Below are positions 46,411 through 57,796 of a DNA stretch of 64,000 bases, in pieces. Each line of letters opens with the position of its first letter. Within the stretch, counting starts at the first letter, position 1. The translations under genes and the position numbers were made by a program. The notes beneath the pieces are model-generated. The model did no database searches and was not told the DNA's origin. It saw only the letters and a list, made by a program, of their open reading frames with translations. Source of the stretch: Epiperipatus broadwayi (lineage: Eukaryota > Onychophora > Udeonychophora > Euonychophora > Peripatidae); contig JAQFVV010000514.1 in NCBI GenBank assembly GCA_028023455.1, positions 62,001-126,000 of the forward strand, in the 5' to 3' direction.

Positions 46411-47284
46411 TGCAACTTAGATTTGGGTTGATACATTATTTTGAACTTTCAACACATCGTCATTATATTTTATTCATTTTAAATTTGATTAGACAAAAGT
46501 TTTGTTATTAAAGAATTAATCATTTTTTATTTCAAAGAAATATTTTTATCATTAAAAGTTTTTTGATTATATTGAAATTTTAGTTTTTATTTGATTGATT
46601 TTTTATTCTAGTAAATTATAAGTTATCCATAGAAAATATTTTCTATTATTATTTGTCAACTATTGATTTTATAATTAAAGATTTACAAATAGTCTGAATT
46701 TTTTTTTTTTAAAAAAAGCAGAATCGATATCCTTTAGAGCAAAATTGCTTTCTCAATTCTGATTGGATAATAATATTTTTTAATTTATTATAGCATAAGT
46801 TATTCACATATAAATGAGTACAGTATTTAACTATAATCTATAGTTAAGTAATTGAGTTTACAGTCACAAAATGAAAGCTTTCAAGGATATTGGATTCATA
46901 ATTTAAAATATAGCTTAATCTAATAAAATGAGTTGTGCATATAGGTGAAAAGATACGTTGATAAAAACCATAACTATACAGTAATTGCAAATAATATGTA
47001 AAGATGAATCATCTTTTAATTTTTTTAATTTCAAATCATCTTCCAATTTCTTTATATATTTTTGAGATCTTTATGATTTATCATAGATCTTTTTTAGAAA
47101 TAAATAATTAATCTAGTATTTATTCCATAAAATTCAGTTATTGCTCATACCACCTTCTGGGGCACTTAGATCAAAGCTAAATGGTAATCTCTGTTATACG
47201 TGTACTACTACCTTTTTATATTGAATTTATTTTATTTAGCAACTATTCTTGAGTGAATCTTTCATTTAAGATATCCATCAATTA
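46411..47284. other. AT-rich non-coding stretch
   Basis: No features recognised. Confidence 0.5.
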
Positions 47285-47470
47285 TCATCATCATTATTTT
47301 CATCAATCCACTGCAGAATGAAGATCTATCCAAGTTTAACCCATTTTCTTCGAGCTCTAGCTTCTGTTCTCCACATCACCCCAGAATATTTCCTTATTTT
47401 ATCCATCCGTCTCATGTAATCTCTTTCTAAGTCTTTTAAATCTCTTGGAACCCAGTTTAAGATTTCAATT
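47285..47470 (-). pseudogene. LINE 3' fragment (RTE-like)
   Basis: Same family and part as 15400-15606: caatccactgcagaatgaag, tccaagtttaaccca and atctcttggaacccagttt align. The minus strand encodes the decayed basic tail and ends in a TGATGA run. Confidence 0.7.
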
Positions 47471-47479
47471 AAAATGCTA

Positions 47480-47910
47480 ATTTAGACAATGATCATGTGA
47501 TTTTTACATTTTGCCGTACATGCTTTTTCAGTAATGATTTTGTCATTGCTTTATGCATTTTACCATTTTCTCACACATACATTTGTTGTTGTGAACTGTC
47601 TCTATGATATCTGTTTTCTTCTGTAGCTATTTCAGCATTTCCAGGAGTGACTACTGACTACTTTATTCATTGTTTTTTAACTTCTAGTAAAATATTATTT
47701 TATTAATAATTCTGATAATTTAAATTCAAAAGTTGCTTTTTGTAATTTAAAATGGTACTTTGGCCATGTGTTTAAAATTTCGCTTTTGTCAGTGAAAACT
47801 TTTGTTTTTCGTTTATTTTGGTAATCTTTTTTTTTTTTTGTTTTAAAGATTTATTTTTATCTTGTGTAATTCTGTGAATGTAATCTTTTTTTAGTCTTTT
47901 CATAAACTTA
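47480..47910. other. AT-rich non-coding stretch
   Basis: No features recognised. Confidence 0.5.
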
Positions 47911-47914
47911 CTTG

Positions 47915-47972
47915 ACAGCTGCTTTACAAGCAGTTGTCCCGGGTTAGCGGGTTCGCTTCCCGGCTGATGCTA
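47915..47972 (+). repeat. tRNA-like mini-SINE, 3' part
   Basis: Begins at the anticodon stem (agctgctttacaagcag), has an 8-bp insertion before the B box (gcgggttcgcttcccgg) and ends gctatgacacatg with A-rich sequence. The 5' half is gone. Confidence 0.7.
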
Positions 47973-48135
47973 TGACACATGAGGAAAAAAGTCACTTATT
48001 ATTAGTTAAATTTGATTATTAATTTACATGTATTTTCTAAACTTTTTTTTTTTTTTTAAATTTTATTTCCAAATGTGTGGATATATAATATTTAGTATAT
48101 ATAGCTTGTTTATTTCCTTTTTTTCTTATGTCAAA

Positions 48136-48207
48136 TGCGTTGACCGGGAAGCGAACCCGGGCCAACTGCTTGGAAGGCAGCTATGCTAACCACTAGGCCA
48201 CCAACGC
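48136..48207 (-). tRNA. tRNA-Gly(UCC)-like, best preserved copy
   Basis: Folds as a 72-nt cloverleaf: 7-bp acceptor gcgttgg/tcaacgc (one G-U), D arm with ctagtggttagca, anticodon loop CTTCCAA on a gctgc/gcagt stem, T arm ccggg-ttcgctt-cccgg. The conserved A58 of the T loop is C, as in all relatives here, and there is no clear TTTT terminator. Flanks GTCAA and TTTGACATAAG plus poly-A match the mini-SINE family. It could be read as a tRNA gene by fold, but the shared flanks argue for a retroposed copy. Confidence 0.5.
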
Positions 48208-48291
48208 TTGACTTTTCTTTTTTTTAAATATGTATATTTAACAACAAATAAGATGTTATTTATGTAACTCGTAACTTTCCACCAAAACAAA

Positions 48292-48364
48292 GCGTTTGTG
48301 GCCTAGTAGTTAGCATAGCTGCCTTCCAAGCAGCTGATCCGGGGTTCGCTTCCCGGTCAACGCA
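48292..48364 (+). repeat. tRNA-Gly(UCC)-derived mini-SINE
   Basis: gcgtttgtggcctagtagtt, anticodon loop CTTCCAA, B box ggttcgcttcccgg, then TTTGACATATG and an A-rich end. It lies head to head with 48136-48207, 84 bp apart. Confidence 0.8.
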
Positions 48365-48548
48365 TTTGACATATGAAAGGAAAAAAAAACAATAAAATCT
48401 TTATATTATGAAAGTTTAATTAAAATACTTCTTCGTTATTTGACTGAATAATAGAAGTCGTTACATTTTTCTAAACAAGAATAATAATACTGTACTATAT
48501 ATATATAAATATGTGAAAACCAGGCACTCTTCACAAACCTGGAGCTTA

Positions 48549-48727
48549 ATTGTAAATATAGGGGATTTGAACTCAGACTTTCAAGCACCCTTCAACCATC
48601 CACACTATCTCATACAACTGATACACATGACCACACACATGTAGAAAAGATTTTATGTGTATCAGTTGTATGAGATAGTGTGGAGGTTTGAAGGGTGCTT
48701 GAAAGTCTGAGTTCAAATCCCCTATAT
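48549..48727. repeat. Foldback derivative of hammerhead repeat tail
   Basis: aggggatttgaactcagac ... cacactatctcatacaactg is followed by its reverse complement, ending tctgagttcaaatcccct, with a loop of about 25 nt near 48640. Only the tRNA-like tail is present, in both orientations; no ribozyme. Confidence 0.8.
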
Positions 48728-48741
48728 GTACTATATATATC

Positions 48742-48800
48742 ATTGTATCCAACTTGGGATCAGAAGGTCCCAGAATCAATTCTGGTGCTTGCAGATCTGT
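48742..48800 (+). repeat. Lone tRNA-Pro-like fragment
   Basis: ccaacttgggatcagaaggt and cagaatcaattctggtgct match the units of the array at 26745-27385. Confidence 0.6.
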
Positions 48801-49014
48801 TGCTTAATCTCTGGTGAAGTTTTTATAAAAATAGGTTAATCTAAGTTTTGCTAGATGGTGGTAATATTATTTTTTGCTATTACCATTATTTTTAGTAGCT
48901 GATATGATGCTTTGTATTTAATTGTTTTTGAAATGCTTTTGGTAGAAATAACTTAATATTAAAATATAATGTGTCCATATGTTTGATAAGAAAGATTTTT
49001 AATAGGTATGTTTT

Positions 49015-49500
49015 ACCTGTTCCTACTTCTGGGTGTCAGACTGGAATATTTATCAGAAGACCAATATAAAGGCATTAGATTATTTAAAAAAGTATGGAGC
49101 GATGTATGTTAGGAGTAACAAGAAGATACCAAAAATGAAGTACATGATAGAAAAGAATTAAGAAGCTGTAATGGTACTTGGATAAACATATTGTTCAGAA
49201 GATATGATAATAGATGGACAGTTAAAGTTTTAAATTGAATCCCAAAAGATCGTAAAGAACATAGAAAGAGATTGCATGTGAAGTGGATAGATATGTTGTG
49301 AAGAAGAGAGACTAGAGAATGGAGAAATTTAATATACTTAGAAAGACCATCCTGCAGTAGATTGATAATAATTGATTATGATGATATATAGATATGTTGT
49401 GAAGAAGAGAGACTAGAAAAATGGAGAAATTTAATATACTTAGAAAGATCATCCTGCAGTAGATTGATAATCATTGATTATGATGATATATTTTTTCAGA
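49015..49500 (+). pseudogene. LINE 3' fragment (RTE-like) with 105-bp tandem duplication
   Basis: Encodes, with frameshifts, SMERCMLGVTRR, RRYDNRWTVKVLN and KRLHVKWID, the C-terminal tail seen in RTE-like LINEs. The last part (gatatgttgtgaagaagag to tgattatgatgatata) is present twice, about 105 bp apart, and both copies end in the TGATGA-type terminus. Confidence 0.75.
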
Positions 49501-50175
49501 GTTTCTGATGTTACATAACTCAGTAGGGAGATAGTTACTTCCACTTTTCAATTACAGATGACATATAATGAAACAAATGTAAAATACACTGTTATTCATT
49601 CTTTAAATGTTTTTTTTGTTTCAAAAGACATTTATTTGTGCCTCATCACAACGGTCAAGAGATTAGGCAACTTACATTGCAAGTTAACAATTGCCTACTA
49701 TAATGGCTTTGTCTGTCTGCATGGGGAATCCCCACCATGAAAGGAAACCCATATAGTCTCATTCCATCCATCCAGAGATCCCCACGCACTCAAACTACTG
49801 CCACATTACAAGGTTTCAAATAGATTTTTCGGTTAAATTTTACATTGCTTATCCTGATTAAATCTTAATTTGAATACTCAAGGACCAAACAATGTGGCCC
49901 AAATGAAGTTATACAAATATATTATATGTCCAGACCTGCAGGGACTTCAATCCCACTCCTGCGCATCCGGATCCAAATCATTTCAGTACGAATGTACCTA
50001 GGTTACTAATGTTCAACCAATATTCTACATATATAATATAATGTAATATTTACAATACAAAAAATAAAATTGTTTTGTCCCTCCAGGTCTCTTGCGGCTA
50101 CATTCCGTCATTCAGCAGCCTGGAGTACCCATTAGGCGCCATCTTTCATTCGGTGGTTGGGAGTACACTAACATA
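49501..50175. other. Unrecognised stretch of higher GC content
   Basis: 49650-50170 is less AT-biased than its surroundings, with a small palindrome ggggaatcccc near 49722. The 60-codon frame at 49558-49740 has no family resemblance. It may be an old repeat. Confidence 0.4.
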
Positions 50176-51033
50176 ATAAATAAATGTTTCTCAAGGCCCC
50201 AATTGGGGACACATTATTTTACTTGAATTGCTTTTTTAAATAATTTGCAACGAATGAGCTTAATTAAAAGGAGGATAATCCACACAATCTAAAGTTCCAT
50301 CATCTGTTTCTTTAAATGTTTTTAATAAAAATGTTTAAAATTTTTCAAAAAGTGAGATGAATTACATGATTTTTAAATAATTCCCAATCTCAAAAAGTCA
50401 AAGCAATATTTATATATTTATTCAAAGATTAAGTTTAGGAATTTTCTATTTAAATAACTTTTAATATCAAAACAGAGTTTAATTTTAAAAAACAAAACAA
50501 AACATAAACGTATTTTATTAAGTAATTTTTTATTTGCAGTTGATTTTGGTTATCACAAATATTTAAACTGACTGAAAGAAGATCGTGCGAAATCGCAGAT
50601 TTTTTCTTTACCATGATATAATTAATTTTATGTCTAGGAAGTAGGTCAAACATATAGTTGAAGAATAGCATGTTTTGATTTTTATTCACGCACATATATA
50701 TATATATACATAAAGACAAAAGAAATGAATATATATATGAAATGAAGATATTCAAAGAAATAAGAAATGTGTATAAAGGTAGGTAAGATTGATATATATA
50801 CATAAAGAGATGAAGTAGATATGTATGAAGAGAAGAAAGATGAATGATTATATACGCAGAAAGAAAATATAAAGTGAGATATGTATATATTGGGATGGAT
50901 GTATATATAAAGAAAAGAGATGAATATAAAGTAAAGATAAACATACGTATGTAAATACATTTTCATCGATTTCTTTTTAGACTGCTAGTTATATATGGAT
51001 ACACTTTTTTACTCTGCTTAGCAAGGTCAGTTG
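50176..51033. other. AT-rich stretch with purine-rich minisatellite
   Basis: 50690-50960 is rich in imperfect agagatgaatata / aagaaa repeats; the two overlapping minus-strand frames there are a by-product of this composition. Confidence 0.6.
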
Positions 51034-51047
51034 CCCCCCCCCCCCCC
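51034..51047 (+). repeat. Poly-C run
   Basis: Some 14-16 consecutive C in otherwise AT-rich DNA. Confidence 0.9.
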
Positions 51048-51059
51048 CAAACTCATCAT

Positions 51060-53280
51060 TAAGCAAGAATATCGCATAAAGAACAAGTAGTTATAATGTT
51101 TCCTATGGGAGAAAATTTGGCTGGTTACCAAAAATTGCATTATAAGCTGTAAACAAATAACGTTATTAATGCAAATTATATGCTTATGTAAACTGTGCTA
51201 TATGTATTATGCAAATATGCAGTTAAAATATGTATATATGGTAATGCAACTTAAATCTATGTAAAAAAAAAAAAATCTTAAAGTTGTTCTTTCCAATGAT
51301 CCATTCATTAATCATAATAACCTAATTTTCTGAATCATAATTGCTTAATTTAAGATCTATCGTCTTCTAAATCCTTTGATGATCTTGGGTTTTTTTTTTA
51401 GAGAAGTGCACCAGATGATGGCCGGGGATCTAGAGAAAAAGTTTAGAATAGACTATTGATGTGCTTCTTGAATAGTTTTTATATCGGATGAGTTCATGAT
51501 TTTAAAATGTTTTGATACACCTGCATTGGTTTGGATGAGTTCATGATTTTGAAAAGTTTTGATACACCTGCATTGGTTTCAGTGCTCTTTGTTTTTAAAA
51601 ATAATGATGGTGATAAACGTGGGTAAGTCCATGGAAGAATGGGTATCACAATCTCCTCCTTTTTCCAGTCAACTTAAGATATCCATTTCTATTTCCAAGC
51701 GCAGAGATTTTCTTGATTTTTTTGTTTGGTCATATTTGTTGTAGCCATGATTCTAATTGTGTATGTTGCAAACTTTTAAACAGAATTGCTATATTATATT
51801 ACTTAGTTGAAATTATTTAGAATTTTTAAAAAAATTAATAACTTATTTAATTGATCATAAAGACTTGCTATTATTTATCATTAGCGTAAGAGTAGCAAAA
51901 TTAGCATACTATATATTGTCAAAACTACTTCAAAAAGAAAATATTCTGACATTTTAAGAAAGAAAAAAAAATCTAATGCATTCTATGTTTGCATATTGTA
52001 ATCATTATTTAAGGTTTTTTTAAAAAAAATATGTGCTATGCAAATATAAATAAAGGTCATTTAGCTATGGTAGTTTTTTTTTTTTTGCCACAAGATGTCA
52101 CTTTTTATTAAATGTAGTAGACATGTTCTTTGAAATGACTTAAAATTGTTAGACTAGTGCAGTTGAACTCCTTAAATATTAAATGTATGAATCTTTTGCA
52201 GTTTATTTGTATGTAATTTTGCATACATTTTTTAAAAACAAAAATACGTTATAAGAGTTTTATGCTGAATAAAATTTTCATTTTTATCAGTTACATTTTT
52301 ATACATGTGGAATAACGTTACGAGATGTTTTAAAATCAAGCAGATAAATTGTTATTTTTAATTTAGATTTAGTAATTTTTGATTATACAAAGTTCATTAT
52401 TATGATTTTTTTTTTTTTTTCAAAATAAACATTACGATAACTAAATTACAATATCTTTATTTTTGCCCGCAAGCCAAGTACTGTTAGTGCGTAAATACAG
52501 AATAGAGTTTTTAAATTAAGCTACACTTTTTAAGATTAAATATGGTATTAGTGTATTTGGTCATTGTAGATCTTTAAAATATGATTTTGATTATTTATTG
52601 TACTGAATGAAACATTTTTTTTTTTTTTTGGGCTTTGTAATCATTAATGATGAAAATCTTTGTTTTGAATATATCATTAATGAAGAATTGATTGTCTTCA
52701 AAGACACTAAATGAAAATTAAATAAAATACTGTATTGTATATTCATTAATGGTATTTTAAGTTTATAATGAAAATATTGTATACAACACTAATATTATGT
52801 ACTTTACTGTGTATTATGAATAAATTCTATACGGAGGAATTTCAGTATGCAAGTCATTATTTTTTTTTTGTATGATATAGTGTTAATAACTATCATATGA
52901 CATCATCAGTTTACAAAATGGCCACCAAAATTTTTTTAAAAATATTTTTATGCTCATTATAATGAATAGCCGACTCTAAATCAAAATAGTGGGTACAAAT
53001 TGGTGATGATCACGATTGTAAATCCTTGCATAAAAGTCAAGCACTAAGCAAGCTATAGGTATATACATTAGTGGCAGATCATAAAATAATCACTTTTTGA
53101 ACAATTATCAATAATTTTCATCTATAATTAGCATTACATACTGTCTTGTTGTCTTCATTTCTCTCCACCTCTCTTTTTGTTTTACATTTCAGAGTTAGAA
53201 ATTTAGTTCATTTGATTTACAGAAAAAGAATGATTTATTATTATTGTTATTTTTTTTTACAAGCAATTAATTTCCTTTAA
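51060..53280. other. AT-rich non-coding stretch
   Basis: Many homopolymer runs. A near-identical 45-bp direct repeat (gagttcatgattttaaaa ... gatacacctgcattggttt) occurs at 51490-51578. No gene seen. Confidence 0.5.
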
Positions 53281-53284
53281 TTAG

Positions 53285-53925
53285 ATATTAACACGGACTT
53301 TCACACTACCCACCACTCTCCACTCTATCTCACAACACTGATAAACTTGAACATATATATGCTGAAAAGATAAATAATCACCAATATGTGTATTTCATGC
53401 TAAACTAGCAATCATCAGTTGGTCCAGATTATCATCTCTACATATTTATGCAATAAGTTCTCAGATATATATTAAGATAGCCAATCTTCATACTTTAATG
53501 GAAGGCTTCAATCCACTCCACACTCCAACTCTTTAACCATCCATCCAATTGAAAATCTGATGATGGAATACTCAAAGGCCACCCTGAGGCCAAGATTCTT
53601 GTCACACCCATGTTGGCCTAAAGTCAATCTGACCCTCATGTACAGGACATAATCCATTTAATACATATATAAGGGATGGGCCGACATCTCTACTATGCAA
53701 TAACTGAAATATAGGCTTATTATATACCTGTATCAATATATGTAATATATAGGGTATATGAGCACAGACTTTCACACTACCCACCACTCTCCACTCTATC
53801 TCATAACACTGATATACTTGAACACATATATGTTGAAATGATAAATAATCACTATATATTACATATATTGATACAGGTATATAATAAGCCTGTATTTCAT
53901 TTATTTAATTAGATATTGTGAAAAA
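53285..53925 (-). repeat. Hammerhead-tRNA-like repeat, 1.3 units with a terminal hairpin
   Basis: The tail block (actttcacactacccaccac, ctccactctatctcacaac) occurs at 53296 and again at about 53770, a period near 477 bp. The second copy stops at aataatcac, a few bases short of the ribozyme cleavage position. It is followed by the inverse of the preceding 50 bp (53703-53754 against 53851-53900), so the end folds back. Confidence 0.8.
53374..53432 (-). ncRNA. Hammerhead ribozyme (type I), core intact
   Basis: CTGATGA and GAAA are intact; stem I ccaa/ttgg and the outer ATAATC/GATTAT helix are perfect. Stem II is tgct/agca (4 bp, with a U-U at its base). Stem III has two pairs and one mismatch. 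The cleavage triplet is ATA. May keep some activity. Confidence 0.75.
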
Positions 53926-53929
53926 TCAT

Positions 53930-54249
53930 GCGATATTTTTTTTGAAACAAAAACAGTATAAACATTATGAAATACTGTTATTTTGTATATGCTTGTTCAT
54001 TTACAAATATAACATATTAAAATTATTTTTCAAAAAAATGCTTTAAATTTCCTTTTTTAAAGGTACTTCATCATTTTCTGTCAAATTATAAAATAGTCAC
54101 TTTGATCCATCATTTTTCAAGGAATTGAATGATAAAAACAATATATATGAGATTTTACAATACTAAATTAAAACAAGAAGAGCATTAAAAATTATAGTTG
54201 TGAATAATTTAATGTTCGTTATTCCCAAAAATTTGAAAAGAAAGATTTT
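53930..54249. other. AT-rich non-coding stretch
   Basis: No features recognised. Confidence 0.5.
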
Positions 54250-54655
54250 TAATATATATATATTATCAGTTTTTACATATGTTATGATTCTTGGACATTT
54301 ATCAGAAGAACACTATAAAGGATCACTCAATGAAATATATTAGAGAGAGCAGTGCTTGTTGAAAGTAATAATTGTCATCACTGAAAGATTAAGAGTCTGA
54401 AATGGATTTTATTGGAAATATTGATAGAAGAGATGATATTAGATGGATAGTTCAAAATTTTAACTGGGATCTTAAGAGATTGTAAAAGATCGAGAAGGAG
54501 ACCACGTGTGAGATTGTTAAATGAAATTAAGGAATTTTCTGGTGTTATGTGGAGAGGAGAAAAACTATAGATTAGAAAAACTGGATTAACCTTGGAGACA
54601 ACTTCATTCTGTGCTGGATTAATAGTGATTGAAAAATGATGATGAGTTAAAGAAA
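54250..54655 (+). pseudogene. LINE 3' fragment (RTE-like)
   Basis: Reads RRDDIRWIVQNFNWDLKR followed by a frameshifted basic tail, then ctggattaaccttggagac and a TGATGA end. Same element family and part as 49015-49500 and 15400-15606. Confidence 0.7.
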
Positions 54656-54659
54656 TACA

Positions 54660-55180
54660 TTCAATATTAAAATTCAAAATTCCATCTCTAGTATTTCAAA
54701 ATGTGTTTGCACACATACAATTTTAATATCACAATAATTCTTTACATTTAAAAACCAGAGCTAATACAGAGTATAGTGATTAAATCTTTATTTTTATGTT
54801 TGTAACAATCTCGATTTTAATTTAAGAAATAATAAAACTTAAGTGCAAATATCATCAGAATCTTAATTCAAGACTTTATACATCTTGAGACAATCTTAAA
54901 ACACTACATTGCCCCCTCCCCCCAAAAGAGAAAAGATTGATATTTGCTTTGCACAAACTTATCTTTTCAAGGCATGAAACTCTTTATGATGACTGTCCTG
55001 GTGTGTATAAAGGATGTAATGCAATATATCTATTCTTAAAAGCTGTTTTTTTTTAAACCAATGCATGAGTCTCAAGTTCATTATCTTTTTTTTCCTCATT
55101 AAAAAAATAAACACCAAAGTATAACAGAAGCAAAAGATTAAGGCTGACATATTTTTACAAAATATTAATATAGGAATTTT
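54660..55180. other. AT-rich non-coding stretch
   Basis: No features recognised. Confidence 0.5.
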
Positions 55181-55212
55181 TTCTACAGTACAGGCTTTTC
55201 ATACCTGCACTC

Positions 55213-55378
55213 CAATATGTAATATATAGGGGGTTTGAACTCAGACTTTCACACGATCCTCAACTATCCGCACTATCTCATACTGCTGACACACTTGATC
55301 ACACACAGGCGTGTCAATAGTATGAGACAGCATGGATAATTGAGGGTCGTGTGAAAGTCTGAGTTCAAACCCTCTAAA
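55213..55378. repeat. Foldback derivative of hammerhead repeat tail
   Basis: agggggtttgaactcagac ... ctatccgcactatctcatac is followed after a short centre (about 55295-55312) by the inverse, ending gtctgagttcaaaccct. No ribozyme. Same design as 48549-48727, but at a different site and with different bases, so an independent event or an amplified foldback lineage. Confidence 0.8.
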
Positions 55379-55379
55379 A

Positions 55380-56229
55380 TATTAATAGTAAATTATTAAT
55401 TTATTTTAAGTTGTTTTATTCCCAGTATTTTTCTTTGTTTCTGTTTTTATCAGATATAAGTAAGTAAAGAACATTTTTATAACCGTAATTACTTTTATCA
55501 CACAATAAAAATTCAGAAATACATAATAAAAATAGATTTTTCTGTTATGTAGTATTTTATAAATGCAATATTTTACTTTTATTGGCATTTAATATGAGTT
55601 TTAATTTGTGCTGTATGTAAATATCTGTTAATATCTGTACTATATACAGTATATGTGTGTATTATATATATTGAAATAATATAATCATTTCACCTGATTA
55701 TAATCATTCGTTATTTCATAGCAGAGAAAGATAGGTGAGTATAATAAAGCATAGATATTTTCTTTTTGAAAACAAACTAGTCAAAGCAAGGGAAGGATAA
55801 AGCCATTTAAATATAGTGATAAACTATATTTTAATAAGCAAACAACTCATAATACTAATAAATAAGTAAGTGCTATGTTGTGTATATATTACGCATGCAC
55901 GTGTGCGTATAATAATATATATACTTTAATAATAAAAATATATTTTAAGAATTTTTTAAAATATTACATATAAAGTATTCCTGTATTTAAATATTGCATA
56001 TTGTAATTTTTTGTATTGCTTAATTTTATATTTAGGGCCATGTGTTCGAACCCACTTTGGCAAGGGCACTGTGCACTGAGCGTAATGATATGAAACGAAA
56101 GATAAAGGAGGCATGCTTTATTGCAAATGACAACTATGCAATAAACCGAAAAGAATTGTGCTTTGCAATCTCCAGAAAATGGTCTATATGAAAGAAAACT
56201 GAATAAATTTTGCATAAATTACTGCTAAG
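55380..56229. other. AT-rich stretch with one B-box-like motif
   Basis: On the minus strand 56030-56110 holds tgggttcgaacacatgg, which resembles a tRNA B box; no full tRNA fold is seen. Otherwise nothing recognised. Confidence 0.4.
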
Positions 56230-56366
56230 CTTCGCTTAAAATCTCAATGTAAGCTCCCAGGATAGACTATGAATATGGATACCTAAGTTCTCTGAAAGCG
56301 CTAAGCCTTATAATTGTTTTTCTAATAATACTAAGCTTCACTTTTTTGCTAAAGCACAATTTAAAA
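56230..56366 (-). repeat. Dispersed repeat, inverted partner of 3617-3745
   Basis: See the partner: ctatgaatatgga, taagccttataatt and actaagcttcactttttt are the reverse complements of its blocks. Confidence 0.65.
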
Positions 56367-56369
56367 CAC

Positions 56370-57796
56370 TTAATAAAGGATCGAGCAAATATTATAATTG
56401 ACATTATTTTTAAAAAATAATTTAAAAAGACAAAAATCACAGGGATTTAATCAGTGACACATTTTAAAAATGGCTATAAATGAATATTATTGCATTGGCA
56501 GGTTAAAATATAGGAGATCCTCCCTAGATATATGAATCAATTTCATAGGAGAGTCTCCATAATGGTTTAGGAACAAAATATGAATTGTCTCATTCTCTAC
56601 AGCAATTTGACAAATAGATTAAAGGATTACATATAAAATGGATTGTTATTATTAAGCTTTATAAATATAATTCAAATAATTCAATAAACAAATAAAGGAT
56701 TTGCCGTCATAACTGGAATACAAATATTAGAGTTGTAAAATAAATAATTCAGTAATATTTTATATTTATGATCACAGGCTTTTTTAAATTAAAATTAATA
56801 TGGAATACTATATCAGACATCTCTATTTGTGCATAAATTAAATGGTAAATTTGTATATAGACTTTAATATATAAACTGTTTGAAATTTAAGCCAGAATTT
56901 TGATATAGAAAGATTATAGATATATTATTTTATGTATTTTAGTGTTTTGAATGATTTAAATATTTAAGATTTAAATACTATTTTAATTTTGTTTTGATAA
57001 TAATAAAAAACTTCACATTAAAAAAATAAGTTATTAATTTTTTTAAGTAAATGAATTATTAGAACTCAGTTTAGAATATATATATACTAGTTTACTTTGA
57101 ATGTAAATTTGAATTTAAATAATTGAATATAGGACAAGATTGAATGAACAACTGAGATCATTTGGCAATGTGAGTTGCCTGAATTTAAATGATTTTTTGG
57201 CCTTCATTTTATACCTAACTTTATAGGATCTTATTGGAAAATGATAGTGCAACTTAATTAATGTAAATGTATAGATTCATTTGTTTTTATTTATGAAAAT
57301 GTTGACTTTGAGATGGGCAGGTAGCAAGTATATTTTATATTTAAGCAATATTAATAACAGGCATGAAGATATTAAAAATATTAAAATCTGAAATAACAAT
57401 TCTGTCATGTGTATATTGTTTTGTCTGAGTATAAAAATACAGATGTGAAATCCCTGCTTGTTTGTATTGTATAATAATATGCATGAGTGCAGATGTGCAT
57501 TCCTTCTACACATACCTACTGTTTATATATTTTGATATTTCAAATGCTGCAGTGGAAATCATGATATGTGGTGATTAGTTCACTACATATTAACTTTTGT
57601 GGCATATCACATGGCAGCTTTCATTCACAGCTTTATGTTGCTCTAAAACTGGCAATTTTTACATCATTGTAGCGAATTTACGATAATTTTAAAGCTGTGA
57701 TGTGATGTGATGTGATGTATTATGGCTTCTCCTTAAACGAACTCAAGAATATCTCAGCAATTATGCTCAGATAAACCTGTTAGCCACTAAAAATGT
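56370..57796. other. AT-rich non-coding stretch
   Basis: A short TGATG run (tgtgatgtgatgtgatg, about 57697-57717) and otherwise no features recognised. Confidence 0.5.

Noticed and set aside
48136-48207. Confident functional tRNA-Gly gene
   Set aside because: The fold is good, but the T-loop A58 is replaced as in all other copies and the flanks match the dispersed mini-SINE family; kept only as tRNA-like.
50450-50966. Two overlapping minus-strand frames of 94 and 164 codons rich in Y, I, F, S
   Set aside because: Composition follows an AT-rich purine minisatellite; no motif or plausible family.
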